Below the pieces are notes generated by a model. It saw only the letters and a program-made list of their open reading frames with translations. It was not told the origin of the DNA and searched no databases. A stretch of 64,000 nucleotides of DNA from assembly GCF_900091615.1 (NCBI RefSeq), contig NZ_FMIA01000002.1, positions 4,712,001 through 4,776,000 on the forward strand, given 5' to 3'. The stretch comes from Micromonospora yangpuensis (GTDB taxonomy: Bacteria > Actinomycetota > Actinomycetes > Mycobacteriales > Micromonosporaceae). Position 1 is the first letter of the stretch; every line of letters starts with the position of its first letter. Of this stretch, positions 1 to 8,082 are shown piece by piece. Made by a program: the position numbers and the translations under genes.

Positions 1-819
1 CGTGCCCTCGGGCAGCTCGGCGACGGCGATCTCGTACGCCGCGGCAAGGGTCTCGTCGGCAAGCGCGGAGAGCGCCGCCATGGTCTGCTCCAGGCCCCGG
101 CCGCCGGTCAGGTCGGCCGCCGCGATCCGCAGCAACGCCAACCGGTACGCCCGCCGCAGCTCGGCGATGCGCGGACCGCTGCCGACCGGCCCGCCGCGCC
201 GGTGCCCGGCCACCCGGGGCCGCTCCCGCCCACCGGCGCGGGTCGGTTGCGCTTCGGCGGCCGGGGTGCCGGCGGGACCGCTGCCGGCGGCCGGAGTGCC
301 GGACGCCGCTCCGGTGCCGGCGGCGGGTCGTAGGCTGCCGGCGGTCGTGCGCGCGGTGTCGGCGACCGACCGGGCGGTGCCGGTGTCGACGTCGGTCAGG
401 TGCAGGTGGCCGTCGGCCAGTGGGGCGAGCCCGTCGGCCTCGGTGGCCAGGGTGGCCCACTGGTCGGGGTTGGCGACCAGGTGGTCGCCGAGCGCCGACG
501 AGGCACCGAGTACGGCCACCACCCGGCGGCGCAACCCCGGATCGTCACGCATCGCCGCCAGCAGGGCCGAGGGCGCGTCCCCGGCGGTACGCCGCTCGGC
601 CTCGACGATCCGGTGCAGCTGACGCAGGGCGAGATCCGGGTCGGCGGCCCGGGAGAGGCCGGTCAGCAGCTCGGCGGCGCGGGCGTCGACCGGCTCCTGG
701 CTGGCCGCCCGCCACAGGTCCAGCCCGTCCGGGCCGAGCAGTTCGGCGGCGCGCGTGACGTCCTCGCCCTCGGCGGTGCCGAAGCCGTACCGGGCGAGTC
801 TGGTGTTGGGTCGGTTCAT
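1..819 (-). CDS. glnE: GlnE, glutamine synthetase adenylyltransferase/deadenylylase, N-terminal part (runs off window)
   Basis: I translated the minus strand from ATG at 819 and the frame stays open to base 1 (273 codons). It begins MNRPNTRLARYGF and contains 'VLGASSALGDHLVANPDQW', the typical start of the GlnE nucleotidyltransferase core. GlnE adenylylates and deadenylylates glutamine synthetase in response to nitrogen status. There is an Ala/Pro/Gly-rich insertion at about residues 155-190. The gene lies 7 bp downstream of the amidotransferase-like gene on the same strand and near glnA2, as is usual in actinobacteria. The C-terminal half is outside the window. Confidence 0.88.
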   Translation of the reverse strand, partial: MNRPNTRLARYGFGTAEGEDVTRAAELLGPDGLDLWRAASQEPVDARAAELLTGLSRAADPDLALRQLHRIVEAERRTAGDAPSALLAAMRDDPGLRRRVVAVLGASSALGDHLVANPDQWATLATEADGLAPLADGHLHLTDVDTGTARSVADTARTTAGSLRPAAGTGAASGTPAAGSGPAGTPAAEAQPTRAGGRERPRVAGHRRGGPVGSGPRIAELRRAYRLALLRIAAADLTGGRGLEQTMAALSALADETLAAAYEIAVAELPEGT

Positions 820-826
820 CGTCGGC

Positions 827-1585
827 TCAGTGCCCGAGCAGCGGCAGGCTGGGCCGGATCGGGGCGTCGTCCAGCTCGCCCAGGGCCAGCGCGGCGAACC
901 GGGCGGCGAAGGGCTGCCAGACCTCCTCGACGTCGGCCATCACCTCGGCGCAGGCGCCCACCACCACCTCCGGGTCGTAGCCCAGCTCGGCCAGGAGATC
1001 CGCGTCGGCGGCGGCCCACTCGGCGACCATCGCGGTGTCGCACCCGATGTGGAACTGCAGCCCCCAGGCCCGGTCGCCGAGGCGGAACGCCTGGTGCGGG
1101 TAGCGGGTGGAGGCGGCCAGCAGGGTCGCGCCCCGGGGCAGCTCGGTGACCTCGGCGGAGTGCCACTGGAACACGTCAGGCATCAACGGCACGTACCGGA
1201 ACAGCGGGTCACGCTCGGCGGCGTCCCGCTTGCCGGCCACCGTCGGCCCGATCCCCGGCCCGGCCGGGCTGGGCTCGACCAGTCCGACGTGCGCGGTGGC
1301 GAGCAGGTGCGCGCCCAGCCCCACGGCGAGGGTGGGCACCCGGTGCCGCACCGCCTTGCGCAGCAGCCCCTCGACAGCGGGGAACCAGGGGGGCTGCGCG
1401 CCCGTGCCGACGTGCCGGTCACCACCGAGCACCACCAGGGCCACGAACCCGGACAGGTCGGCCGGCAGGTCGTCACCGGCGTACGGGCGCAGCACCCGCA
1501 GCTCCAGCCCGGCCTCGGTCAGCCACTCCCCCAGTCGACGGGGGTCGTCAAACGTATCGTTCTCGATCACCAACGCAGTTCCCAC
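827..1585 (-). CDS. class-I glutamine amidotransferase-like protein lacking the catalytic triad
   Basis: 252 aa with the GMP-synthase-like amidotransferase fold: VLGG at about 52-55 and a C-terminal WGLQFH block. In active members the nucleophile is Cys in a G-x-C-x-G elbow. Here the elbow reads 'LAVGLGAHLLA', with Gly89 in place of Cys. The usual FHPE motif reads FHIG, so His179 is kept but the Glu position is Gly181. The protein therefore cannot hydrolyse glutamine by the standard mechanism. Placement between glnA2 and glnE suggests a nitrogen-related role, perhaps as a sensor or scaffold. That role is inference; the triad loss is read from the sequence. Confidence 0.75.
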   Translation of the reverse strand: MGTALVIENDTFDDPRRLGEWLTEAGLELRVLRPYAGDDLPADLSGFVALVVLGGDRHVGTGAQPPWFPAVEGLLRKAVRHRVPTLAVGLGAHLLATAHVGLVEPSPAGPGIGPTVAGKRDAAERDPLFRYVPLMPDVFQWHSAEVTELPRGATLLAASTRYPHQAFRLGDRAWGLQFHIGCDTAMVAEWAAADADLLAELGYDPEVVVGACAEVMADVEEVWQPFAARFAALALGELDDAPIRPSLPLLGH

Positions 1586-1635
1586 GCGTCGAGGCTATCG
1601 GGTCCCACCCCCTCCCCCCGCGCCCCGCCCAAGGT

Positions 1636-1688
1636 GTAAGGAAGGGCCCCCTATTAACGCATACGGTCGAGAAGGGTCCCCTCCTTAC
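1636..1688 (+). repeat. R1 element, copy a
   Basis: 53-bp copy of a dispersed element. The left end is GTAAGGAAGGGCCCCC, the core is TTAACGCATACGGT and the right end is CCCTCCTTAC, so the termini are imperfect inverted repeats. It lies between two divergent genes (starts at 1585 and 1740). Other copies: 12435, 18176, 23551, 42338, 44433 and 48345. Confidence 0.85.
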
Positions 1689-1739
1689 ATCTGGCGGGGT
1701 GGCACGAGCGGCGATGGGGGCGGGTTAGGCTCGGCCGCT

Positions 1740-2708
1740 GTGAGCACGGATCGCACCCCGTCGAGCGAGGCGGCCGACCGCGCCGGGGATGAGGCGGTAC
1801 GGCCGCCCGCCCTGCGCCCCGGCGACACCGTGCTGCTGGTCTCCCCGTCCGGGCCCACCCGCCCGGAACGGGTCGCCCGGGGCGTCGAGCTGCTCACCGG
1901 CTGGGGCCTGCGCCCGGTGCCCGCCCCGAACGCGTACGCCCGACAGGGCTACCTGGCCGGTGCGGACGCGCTGCGGGCGGCGGACCTGAACGCCGCCTTC
2001 GCCGATCCCGCGATACGCGGGGTGATCTGCACCCGGGGCGGGTACGGCGCACAACGGATCGTCGACGCCATCGACATGGCTGCCGTACGCCGGGATCCGA
2101 AGGTGGTGGCCGGCTTCTCCGACATCACCGCGCTGCAACTCGCCCTCTGGCGGGGCGCCCGGCTGGCAAGTGTGCACGGGCCCGGGGCGGCCTGGCTGGA
2201 CGAGCGGACCCCGCTGCGCTCGGCCGAGTCGCTGCACGCCGCCCTGACCAGCACCGCACCGGTGACCCTGACGGCCGACCCGGCGGCCGAGACCGGCCCG
2301 GTACGGGTGCCCGGCCGGGCCACCGGCACCCTGCTCGGCGGCAACCTCTGCCTGCTCGCCGCCTCCGTCGGCACCCCGGACCTGCCGGACCTGACCGGGG
2401 CGATCCTGCTCGTCGAGGAGGTGCAGGAGCCGCCGTACAAGGTCGACCGGATGCTCACCCACCTGCGGCGGGCCGGCGCGCTGGCCGGGGTGGCCGGGGT
2501 GGCGGTCGGCCAGTTCACCGGCTGCGCGGACGGCTGGGCCACCACGGTCGCCGACGTGCTGACCGAGCGCCTCGGCGACCTGGGCGTACCGGTGCTCGGC
2601 GGGTTTCCGGTCGGCCACGGCGAGGGGCAGCTCACCGTCCCCGTCGGCACCACCGCCACCCTCGACACCGCAACCGGCACCCTGACCGTCGCCGCCGCCG
2701 TCCGCTGA
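1740..2708 (+). CDS. LD-carboxypeptidase, S66 family
   Basis: 322 aa from GTG at 1740. S66 landmarks are present: RGGYGAQR, the nucleophile Ser127 in GFSDIT, HGPGA, the Glu of LLVEEVQEPPYKVDR (about 226-227) and His293 in GHGEGQ. These make the Ser-Glu-His triad that removes the terminal D-residue from tetrapeptide L,D-bonds in cell-wall recycling or remodelling. No signal peptide is seen, so it is probably cytoplasmic. A TAGGCT hexamer ends exactly 8 nt before the start codon and there is no Shine-Dalgarno, so leaderless translation is likely. The same frame is open further upstream across R1a, but that part does not resemble the family. Confidence 0.87.
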   Translation: MSTDRTPSSEAADRAGDEAVRPPALRPGDTVLLVSPSGPTRPERVARGVELLTGWGLRPVPAPNAYARQGYLAGADALRAADLNAAFADPAIRGVICTRGGYGAQRIVDAIDMAAVRRDPKVVAGFSDITALQLALWRGARLASVHGPGAAWLDERTPLRSAESLHAALTSTAPVTLTADPAAETGPVRVPGRATGTLLGGNLCLLAASVGTPDLPDLTGAILLVEEVQEPPYKVDRMLTHLRRAGALAGVAGVAVGQFTGCADGWATTVADVLTERLGDLGVPVLGGFPVGHGEGQLTVPVGTTATLDTATGTLTVAAAVR

Positions 2709-2719
2709 GGTCGCGCCAC

Positions 2720-2890
2720 CCCGTCCGCCGCCGCCAGGTCAACCGGACGTCAGCGGGTGCCACCGCGCTGGCACCGGGTCAGCCGGACCTCAGGTGCGCC
2801 ACCGCGCGCTGACACCAGGTCAACCGAGCGCGGGGTACGCCACCCCGTCCGCTGACACCGCGCCACCCCGCGCGCCGGCACCGGGTCAGC
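2720..2890. repeat. degenerate GC-rich tandem repeats between convergent genes
   Basis: Three to four imperfect copies of a unit of roughly 45-60 bp. Recurring parts are 'CACCGGGTCAGCCGG' and 'GCGCCACC' with 'CGCTGACACC'. The array reaches the stop codon of the propeller gene. Function unknown. Confidence 0.6.
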
Positions 2891-3767
2891 CGGGCGTCAG
2901 GTGGGCCAGCGCGCCGGATTCCAGGGCAGCCCAGACGGTACGGTCGCCGGCCACGGTGAGGCCGTGCGGTTCGCTGCCCGGCGTCGGCAGGTCGTACCCG
3001 TCGATCGTGCCGTCGGGGCGGACGTGGCCGATCCGGTTGCCGGCCCACTCGGTGAACCAGCAGCCGCCGGCCGGGTCGGCGACGATCGCGTGTGGCCGGG
3101 CCGCGCGGTCCGGCAGCGGGTACTCGTCGATCCGGCCGTCGGGGCTGATCCGGCCGACCTGACCGGCGGCGATCTCGACGAACCAGAGCGCCCCGTCGAC
3201 GCCGGGGGTGATGCCCACCGGTGCGGCCTGCGCCGTCGGCAGGGCGTGCAGGGTCACCTCGCCGGCCGGGTCGATCCGGCCGATCGCGTGCGCCTGGTTG
3301 AGGGTGAACCAGACGGCGTCGTCGCCGCCGGCGGCCACCATCGACGGCATCCCGCCGGTCACCGGCAGCGCAAACTCGGTCACCTGGCCGTCGGTGGTGA
3401 GCCGGCCGACCACGTCGCTGGCCATCCCGGCGTACCAGAGGGCCCCGTCGGGACCGGCGGCGATCCCGCCGGGTGCGGTTCCGGCCGGCAGCGGGTACGA
3501 CGTCTGCTCCCCGTCGACGGTGAGCCGGCCGATCCGGTGGTCGCCGGAGCGGGTGAACCAGAGCGCCGCGTCCGGCCCGGCGGTGATGACCAACGGTCGG
3601 GCCCCGACGTCGACCGGGTACGTGCGCAGCCCGCCGTCGGTGGTGAACCGGCCGACGGCGTCCGAACCGACCAGGGTGAGCCAGAGCGCCGCATCGGGCC
3701 CGACGGTGATCCCGTACGGGCCGACGCCCCCCGGAAGGGAAATCTCCCGGATCGGGGTGTTTGTCAT
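2886..3767 (-). CDS. streptogramin B lyase-like beta-propeller (Vgb family)
   Basis: 293 aa from ATG at 3767, chosen because GGAGGT lies just upstream and because Vgb proteins begin with this GPYGIT blade; the frame extends 20 codons further up. Seven blades of about 42 residues repeat the pattern 'GP.GI..GPDGALWFT...IGR...DG....YPLP'. Vgb linearises streptogramin B at its ester bond. Active-site-like residues are visible: His in RPHAIV, and Glu and His in SEPHGLT. The length matches Vgb (about 290-300 aa). Related propellers without lyase activity exist, so drug resistance is possible but unproven. Confidence 0.8.
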   Translation of the reverse strand: MTNTPIREISLPGGVGPYGITVGPDAALWLTLVGSDAVGRFTTDGGLRTYPVDVGARPLVITAGPDAALWFTRSGDHRIGRLTVDGEQTSYPLPAGTAPGGIAAGPDGALWYAGMASDVVGRLTTDGQVTEFALPVTGGMPSMVAAGGDDAVWFTLNQAHAIGRIDPAGEVTLHALPTAQAAPVGITPGVDGALWFVEIAAGQVGRISPDGRIDEYPLPDRAARPHAIVADPAGGCWFTEWAGNRIGHVRPDGTIDGYDLPTPGSEPHGLTVAGDRTVWAALESGALAHLTPG

Positions 3768-3946
3768 CGGGGCACCTCCATTGGTGGCAATCGGCACCAC
3801 CCTGACCGACCCGACCGGCCCGTTCAACGGGTTTTCCCAGCCGGGCGGAGAAACTTTCAGCTGGGTGACAGGGTCGCCACGGGTCCCGTCCAGCCCGGGA
3901 GGTCACGTTGGGTCAGTCAGATCATCACCGACAGTTGGAGGACTAC

Positions 3947-4459
3947 ATGTCCCGCACGATGTCGAAGAAGCACGTCCTGGCCAGCATCGCCGCCGCCGGC
4001 GTACTCGGGGTGGGGATCGCGGCCCCGACCATGGCGTTCGCCAACGACCCCAGCCCGTCACCCAGCGCGAGCGCCGACGCCGGCACCGACCGGGAGCAGC
4101 GGCACGCCGACCGGCAGGCCGAGTTCGCCGAGGCGCTGGCCAAGGAGCTGGGGGTGGACACCGACAAGGTCACCGCGGCGCTGGAGAAGCTGCGCGAGGA
4201 GCACCAGGGCGACCGCCCCGAGTGGCCCGGCAAGGGCGAGCGCGGCGAGCGCGGCGAGAAGGGCGAGCGCGGCGGGGACGCCGCCGACCGCCAGGAGAAG
4301 CTGAAGGAGCGGCTGGCCACGGCGGTCGAGGAGGGCAAGCTCACCCAGGAGCAGGCCGACGCGATCACCAAGGCCGTCGAGTCCGGCGTCTTCCCCGGCG
4401 GCGGGGGACCGGGTCGCGGCGGTCACCCCGGCGCCGGTGCCGACAAGACCGGCGAGTGA
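3947..4459 (+). CDS. secreted charged protein with a collagen-like GER/GEK stretch
   Basis: 170 aa from ATG at 3947 behind TTGGAGGA. Residues 1-35 form a signal peptide (MSRTMSKKHV, then an Ala/Gly-rich core ending APTMAFA). Then come a Ser/Pro/Ala linker, a helix ('EFAEALAKELGVDTDKVTAALEK'-type, predicted amphipathic), a short Gly-x-x run (GERGERGEKGERG), a second helix with KLTQEQADAI, and a Gly-rich tail. The helix-turn pattern recalls YckD-like secreted proteins, but no enzymatic motif is visible. A strong hairpin terminator follows directly. Function unknown. Confidence 0.7.
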   Translation: MSRTMSKKHVLASIAAAGVLGVGIAAPTMAFANDPSPSPSASADAGTDREQRHADRQAEFAEALAKELGVDTDKVTAALEKLREEHQGDRPEWPGKGERGERGEKGERGGDAADRQEKLKERLATAVEEGKLTQEQADAITKAVESGVFPGGGGPGRGGHPGAGADKTGE

Positions 4460-4465
4460 CCCCAC

Positions 4466-4505
4466 GGCCGCTGGCGTACCGCTCGCATCCGGTACGCCAG
4501 CGGCC
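4466..4505 (+). terminator. 15-bp perfect hairpin
   Basis: The arms GGCCGCTGGCGTACC (4466-4480) and GGTACGCCAGCGGCC (4491-4505) are perfect inverted repeats around a 10-nt loop. They start 7 bp after the stop codon at 4459. There is no T-tract, which is usual for high-GC actinobacterial terminators. Confidence 0.75.
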
Positions 4506-4520
4506 GGCCCGTCCGTCCGC

Positions 4521-4624
4521 CGGAGACGGGCACCCGGATCGCTGCCGTCAGAGTCCGGAGACGGGCACCCGGAGCACTGTCGTCAGAGTCCGGAGACGGC
4601 ACCCGGAGCACTGCCGTCAGGGTC
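4521..4624. repeat. 35-bp tandem repeat, three copies
   Basis: Units start at 4521, 4556 and 4591, each opening CGGAGACGG(G)CACCCGG and closing CCGTCAGAGTC or a close variant. The third copy runs into the 3' end of the NACHT C-terminal fragment, so it contributes codons to that reading frame. Confidence 0.8.
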
Positions 4625-5180
4625 TTCCGGCCTGGGCGATGTCGGTGTCACCGTCGGACCGGCGGCCTGACGCCGACTCGCCCGCACTGCCGGCCAACTC
4701 TGCCAGGCGTACGACCAGATCGGGCCGGCGGTGGCCGTACCGCTCCCGGAAGCGAGCGGCTTCGTCGGGGTCGATCCTCCCCCGGTGGAGGCCGAGCTCC
4801 CTGAACCGCACCAGCATCTCGATGGAGAGGTCGTCCCGCGAAACAGGGTTCCAGTGGCGGAACAGCTCGGCCAACCGGACATCGACCAGGTGATCCTTGC
4901 CGAGGGTTGCCAGGACGCAGCGGAAGGCAGCCCGCTCCGAACTCAGATCGAACGAGACGTCGCACGCCTCGAGAACGTCGGCCACCACCCCTGGTGCCAC
5001 CTGCGGATCGACCGACAGGCGGTCGAGCAGCAGCCGCACGTACTCAACGGTCTCGCGTCTACCAAAGGCGTCCCGCGCCAGGTTGACGATGGCCGCGCAC
5101 CGGTAGTACGCCGCCGATCGTTCCTCCGGGGTGGTGGCATGCCGGGGCAGCAACCAGACGTCGAGCAGAGCGTGGGCCAC
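4617..5180 (-). pseudogene. C-terminal fragment of the broken NACHT gene, after an in-frame TAG
   Basis: 187 codons beginning GTG GCC CAC directly after the TAG that ends the 5181-5900 frame, and in the same reading frame. Without that stop the two frames would be one ('WPDVMP*VAHALLDVW'). The fragment is helical and Leu-rich, like the C-terminal tail of long actinobacterial NACHT proteins, with no motif of its own. GTG could in principle restart translation, but there is no Shine-Dalgarno inside the preceding coding sequence. Best read as a piece of a decayed gene of about 1,130 codons. Confidence 0.6.
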
Positions 5181-5900
5181 CTAGGGCATGACATCCGGCC
5201 AGCGCCCGACCATCTGCTCCAGCGCCGACGGCAGCCGTTCCACCAGCGGTTCGAGGGCGTGCCGCAGCGTGTCGTCGGCCACCCCGCACTCCAGGTGCAC
5301 CCCTCGCGCAGACCGCGCGCCGAGGTCGGTAACGACGTGGACGAACGGCCCGGGCTGGTCGCGGTCGTAGGTCCAGTGCAGGTCGACCGGGGAAACGACG
5401 AAGGTGCCGTCGTCGCGGGACACCACCACGTACCGTCCCTGGTCGTCGCGGCGCCGGTCGAGGGCGAGCCAGTCGGCCATGCTCTGCCAGCCCTCCTTGC
5501 CGAGCTGCGAGCGCCAGAGCCGCACCTGGGCCCGCCACGCCTCGACCACCTCGGTGGTGTCCGGGTACAGACTCCGGGCGGAGACCTCGCCGGCCGCGCA
5601 GATGGTCAGCAACAGCAGGTTCGCCTCGTAGGCGGCGTAGCGCGCGGTGACCCGCAGCGGCCGTGGGCGGTAGGTGTCGTACCGCCGGGCGGCGGTCACG
5701 TACGGGGCCTGGCGGAACAGTCCCAGCAGTACCTGGGTCCAGGCCCTCCGCCCGTCCTCGCCCCGGGTGTCCAGCCGCTCGGTCAGGAAGGCGAGCACCG
5801 GGGCGCGGACGGTCAACACCGTGTGTGACAGCAGGGCGTGCAGCAGATCGTCGACCGGAGCGTCGGTCACCCCGAGGCTGCTCACGGTCTCCCGGGCCAC
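5181..5900 (-). pseudogene. middle fragment of the broken NACHT gene, frameshifted
   Basis: 239 codons from GTG at 5900, overlapping the end of the NACHT frame by 19 nt in another frame. The NACHT frame ends VWPGRP* while this frame continues with 'ETVSSLGVTDAPVDDLLHAL', a natural extension of 'FGEYLVARFTWTVVDDI' in the main ORF. This suggests one missing or extra base near 5885-5905. The rest is helical with a beta-rich stretch (RYVVVSRDDGTFVVS). A genuine second gene with overlapping start is the alternative; the in-frame TAG at its end argues for decay. Confidence 0.6.
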
Positions 5901-7990
5901 ACGATGTCGTCGACCACCGTCCAGGTGAACCGGGCCACCAGGTACTCGCCGAAGGTGGCGTGCAGGAACTCGTAGGTCTCCCGCCGGTCGTCGCCGGCCG
6001 AGGCCCGCGAGCGGTGGACGAAGAAGAACCGGCCGAGCAGCAGTTCGGCCGCGCGCAGCGGAGTACGCAGCCCGGCCCGCTCGCCCACGCTCCGGCCGCC
6101 GAAGGGCAGCGCTGCCAGGTCGACCTCCAGCTCCCGCTCGGTGACGTGCTGGGCCCGCCGGTTGAACATGGCGAACGCCACCACCGCCAGCCGACGCAGC
6201 TCCTCCTCGACCGCGAGGTCCAGTTCCCGGTCGGGCAGCCCGACCCGGTGCTTGGCCACCTCCCGGCGGACGAACCGGCGCAGCAGCCGCTCGTACAGCT
6301 CACCCCGGCGCAACTCCCCGGCGGCCCGCAGCGCGTTGCCCTCGACGTCGTACAGGGCCAGCATCAGCAGCAGCAGGGGTTGCTCGGCCAGGTCCGGATG
6401 GGCCAGGACCAGCTCCGGATCCAATGGCTGCACACCGACCTGCCGGAACGCGGTGTGGTTGGTCCGGTTCCAGGTCCGTACCCAGGCGCGGACCCGCTGC
6501 TCGTCGAAGGGTTCCAGCCGCACCGCGACCGTGCCCGGCGGTGCCTGGGCCCGGTCGGCGACGGTGGTCCGGCTGGTGACCAGCACCGCGACCGGACGTC
6601 CCTGGTCGGCCTCGCGGCGTTGGAAGGCGGCCACCCGCAGGAGATAGTCGGTCTGGCTGACCCCGGTCGCCTGGAGCAGCTCGTCGAAGCCGTCCAGCAG
6701 CACGACCGGCAGGGCGTCCCCGGCCGACCGGGACAGCGCAGGCCACTCGACCCGTTCCCCGGTGTCCTGACGGACGGCCTGCTCGATCTGGTCCTGCACC
6801 TCGCCCTCGGCGGACACCTCCCGCAGGACCACCCGTACCACCAGGAAGTCGGCGGCCGGCAGCTGGGCGGCCAGCACCCGGGTCAGCACCGACTTGCCCG
6901 AGCCGGGCTGGCCGAGCACCAGCAACGGCGCGTGTACGGCGCCGGGTGCGGTGAGGTGCACCACGAGGGCCTGCCACAGGTCGTGGCGCAGCGGTGGCTC
7001 GGCCCACCAGGAGTCGTCACTCGGCCGGGACCCGGGGTCCAGCGCGACGATCCGGCACAGCGGCGGCAGGTACGCCGCACCGAGGGTCGGCACCCGCAAC
7101 CCGGCGGGCACCTCACCTGAGGAGATGACCGGGCGGTCCAGCTCGGCGCTGTACGCGGCGGCGAGCGCGGCCCGCATCTGCTCCGCCGGACCCCCGGTGG
7201 AGATCTCCCGCAGCAGCCGGCCCATCTCGTGCAGACCTGCGGCGAGCACCCGCACCTGCTCCCGGGCGGCCTCGACCTGCTCGCGGGTGGCTTCGACCTG
7301 GTCCCGGGTGGCCTCGTGCTCGTGCAGCCCGAGCCAGAAGCCCACCTCGGGAAAGTCCACGGCGAGCTGGGTCAGCAACTCCCGGTGCCGGTCGGCGGCC
7401 CGCTCGGGCAGCTCGGCCAGCCGCTCCTCGGTCTCCCGCCAGCGCGCCGGGCCGGCCTCATCCCTGACCACCAACCCGGACAGGAAGTGCCGCAACCGCT
7501 CCACCAGCGTCCGGTGGAAGGCGGTCACCGCCGTGCGGAACCGCGGGTACGGCAGGTGCGGGCCGGGCACCGGCGCGGCGGTGGCGAAGAGCGCCTCGGT
7601 GAACGCCTGCGGGTCGGCCGGCCCCGCCCCCGCCAGCGACAACTGCTCCGCGGCGGTGATCCGGGCCCGGGTCAGGTCGATCGGCAGCTCGGCCTGCTCC
7701 AGTGCCTCGAAGAAGGCGGTCACCACGATGACCGCGTGCGCCGCCGCCAGCCGTTGCGTGCGCCCGTACCGGGACAGGCCGGAACGTTGCTCGGCGACGG
7801 TACGGACCAGGTCGTGGCCGAGCCGGACCAGCTCGACCTTGGCGTCGAAGATGCCCAGGGCGTCGGAGACCCCGGCGGCCGACGATCCCAGCAGGGTCCA
7901 CCCGACCACCTTGTCGGCCCAGTCGACGAACCTGCTCTTCCCTCCGCCGAGCAGACGTACCGCGTCGGCGTAGCTGAGCGTGTCGGGCAC
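5882..7990 (-). CDS. NACHT NTPase with N-terminal helical domain (NLR-like), 3' truncated by frameshift
   Basis: 702 aa from GTG at 7990 (GGGAGG upstream). Residues 1-200 are a helical region beginning LSYADAVRLLGGG, like the NACHT N-terminal helical (NNH) domains of actinobacteria. A short heptad-like repeat (ATRDQVEATREQVEAAREQV) lies at about 227-246. The NACHT core has Walker A GQPGSGKS (360-367) and Walker B LLDGFDELL (431-439), then an arginine-finger region and winged-helix-like helices. Bacterial NACHT proteins can act in anti-phage immunity. The C-terminal sensing part appears to continue in the next two frames, so the gene is probably inactive or the sequence has an error here. Confidence 0.75.
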   Translation of the reverse strand: MPDTLSYADAVRLLGGGKSRFVDWADKVVGWTLLGSSAAGVSDALGIFDAKVELVRLGHDLVRTVAEQRSGLSRYGRTQRLAAAHAVIVVTAFFEALEQAELPIDLTRARITAAEQLSLAGAGPADPQAFTEALFATAAPVPGPHLPYPRFRTAVTAFHRTLVERLRHFLSGLVVRDEAGPARWRETEERLAELPERAADRHRELLTQLAVDFPEVGFWLGLHEHEATRDQVEATREQVEAAREQVRVLAAGLHEMGRLLREISTGGPAEQMRAALAAAYSAELDRPVISSGEVPAGLRVPTLGAAYLPPLCRIVALDPGSRPSDDSWWAEPPLRHDLWQALVVHLTAPGAVHAPLLVLGQPGSGKSVLTRVLAAQLPAADFLVVRVVLREVSAEGEVQDQIEQAVRQDTGERVEWPALSRSAGDALPVVLLDGFDELLQATGVSQTDYLLRVAAFQRREADQGRPVAVLVTSRTTVADRAQAPPGTVAVRLEPFDEQRVRAWVRTWNRTNHTAFRQVGVQPLDPELVLAHPDLAEQPLLLLMLALYDVEGNALRAAGELRRGELYERLLRRFVRREVAKHRVGLPDRELDLAVEEELRRLAVVAFAMFNRRAQHVTERELEVDLAALPFGGRSVGERAGLRTPLRAAELLLGRFFFVHRSRASAGDDRRETYEFLHATFGEYLVARFTWTVVDDIVWPGRP

Positions 7991-8082
7991 GGGTCCTCCC
8001 AGAGAACGGCGGACCCGCCATGATCACCGACCGACGTCCGGAACGCAGTCGGGTTTCAGACCCGCCTGCGCCGCAGGAGGGC

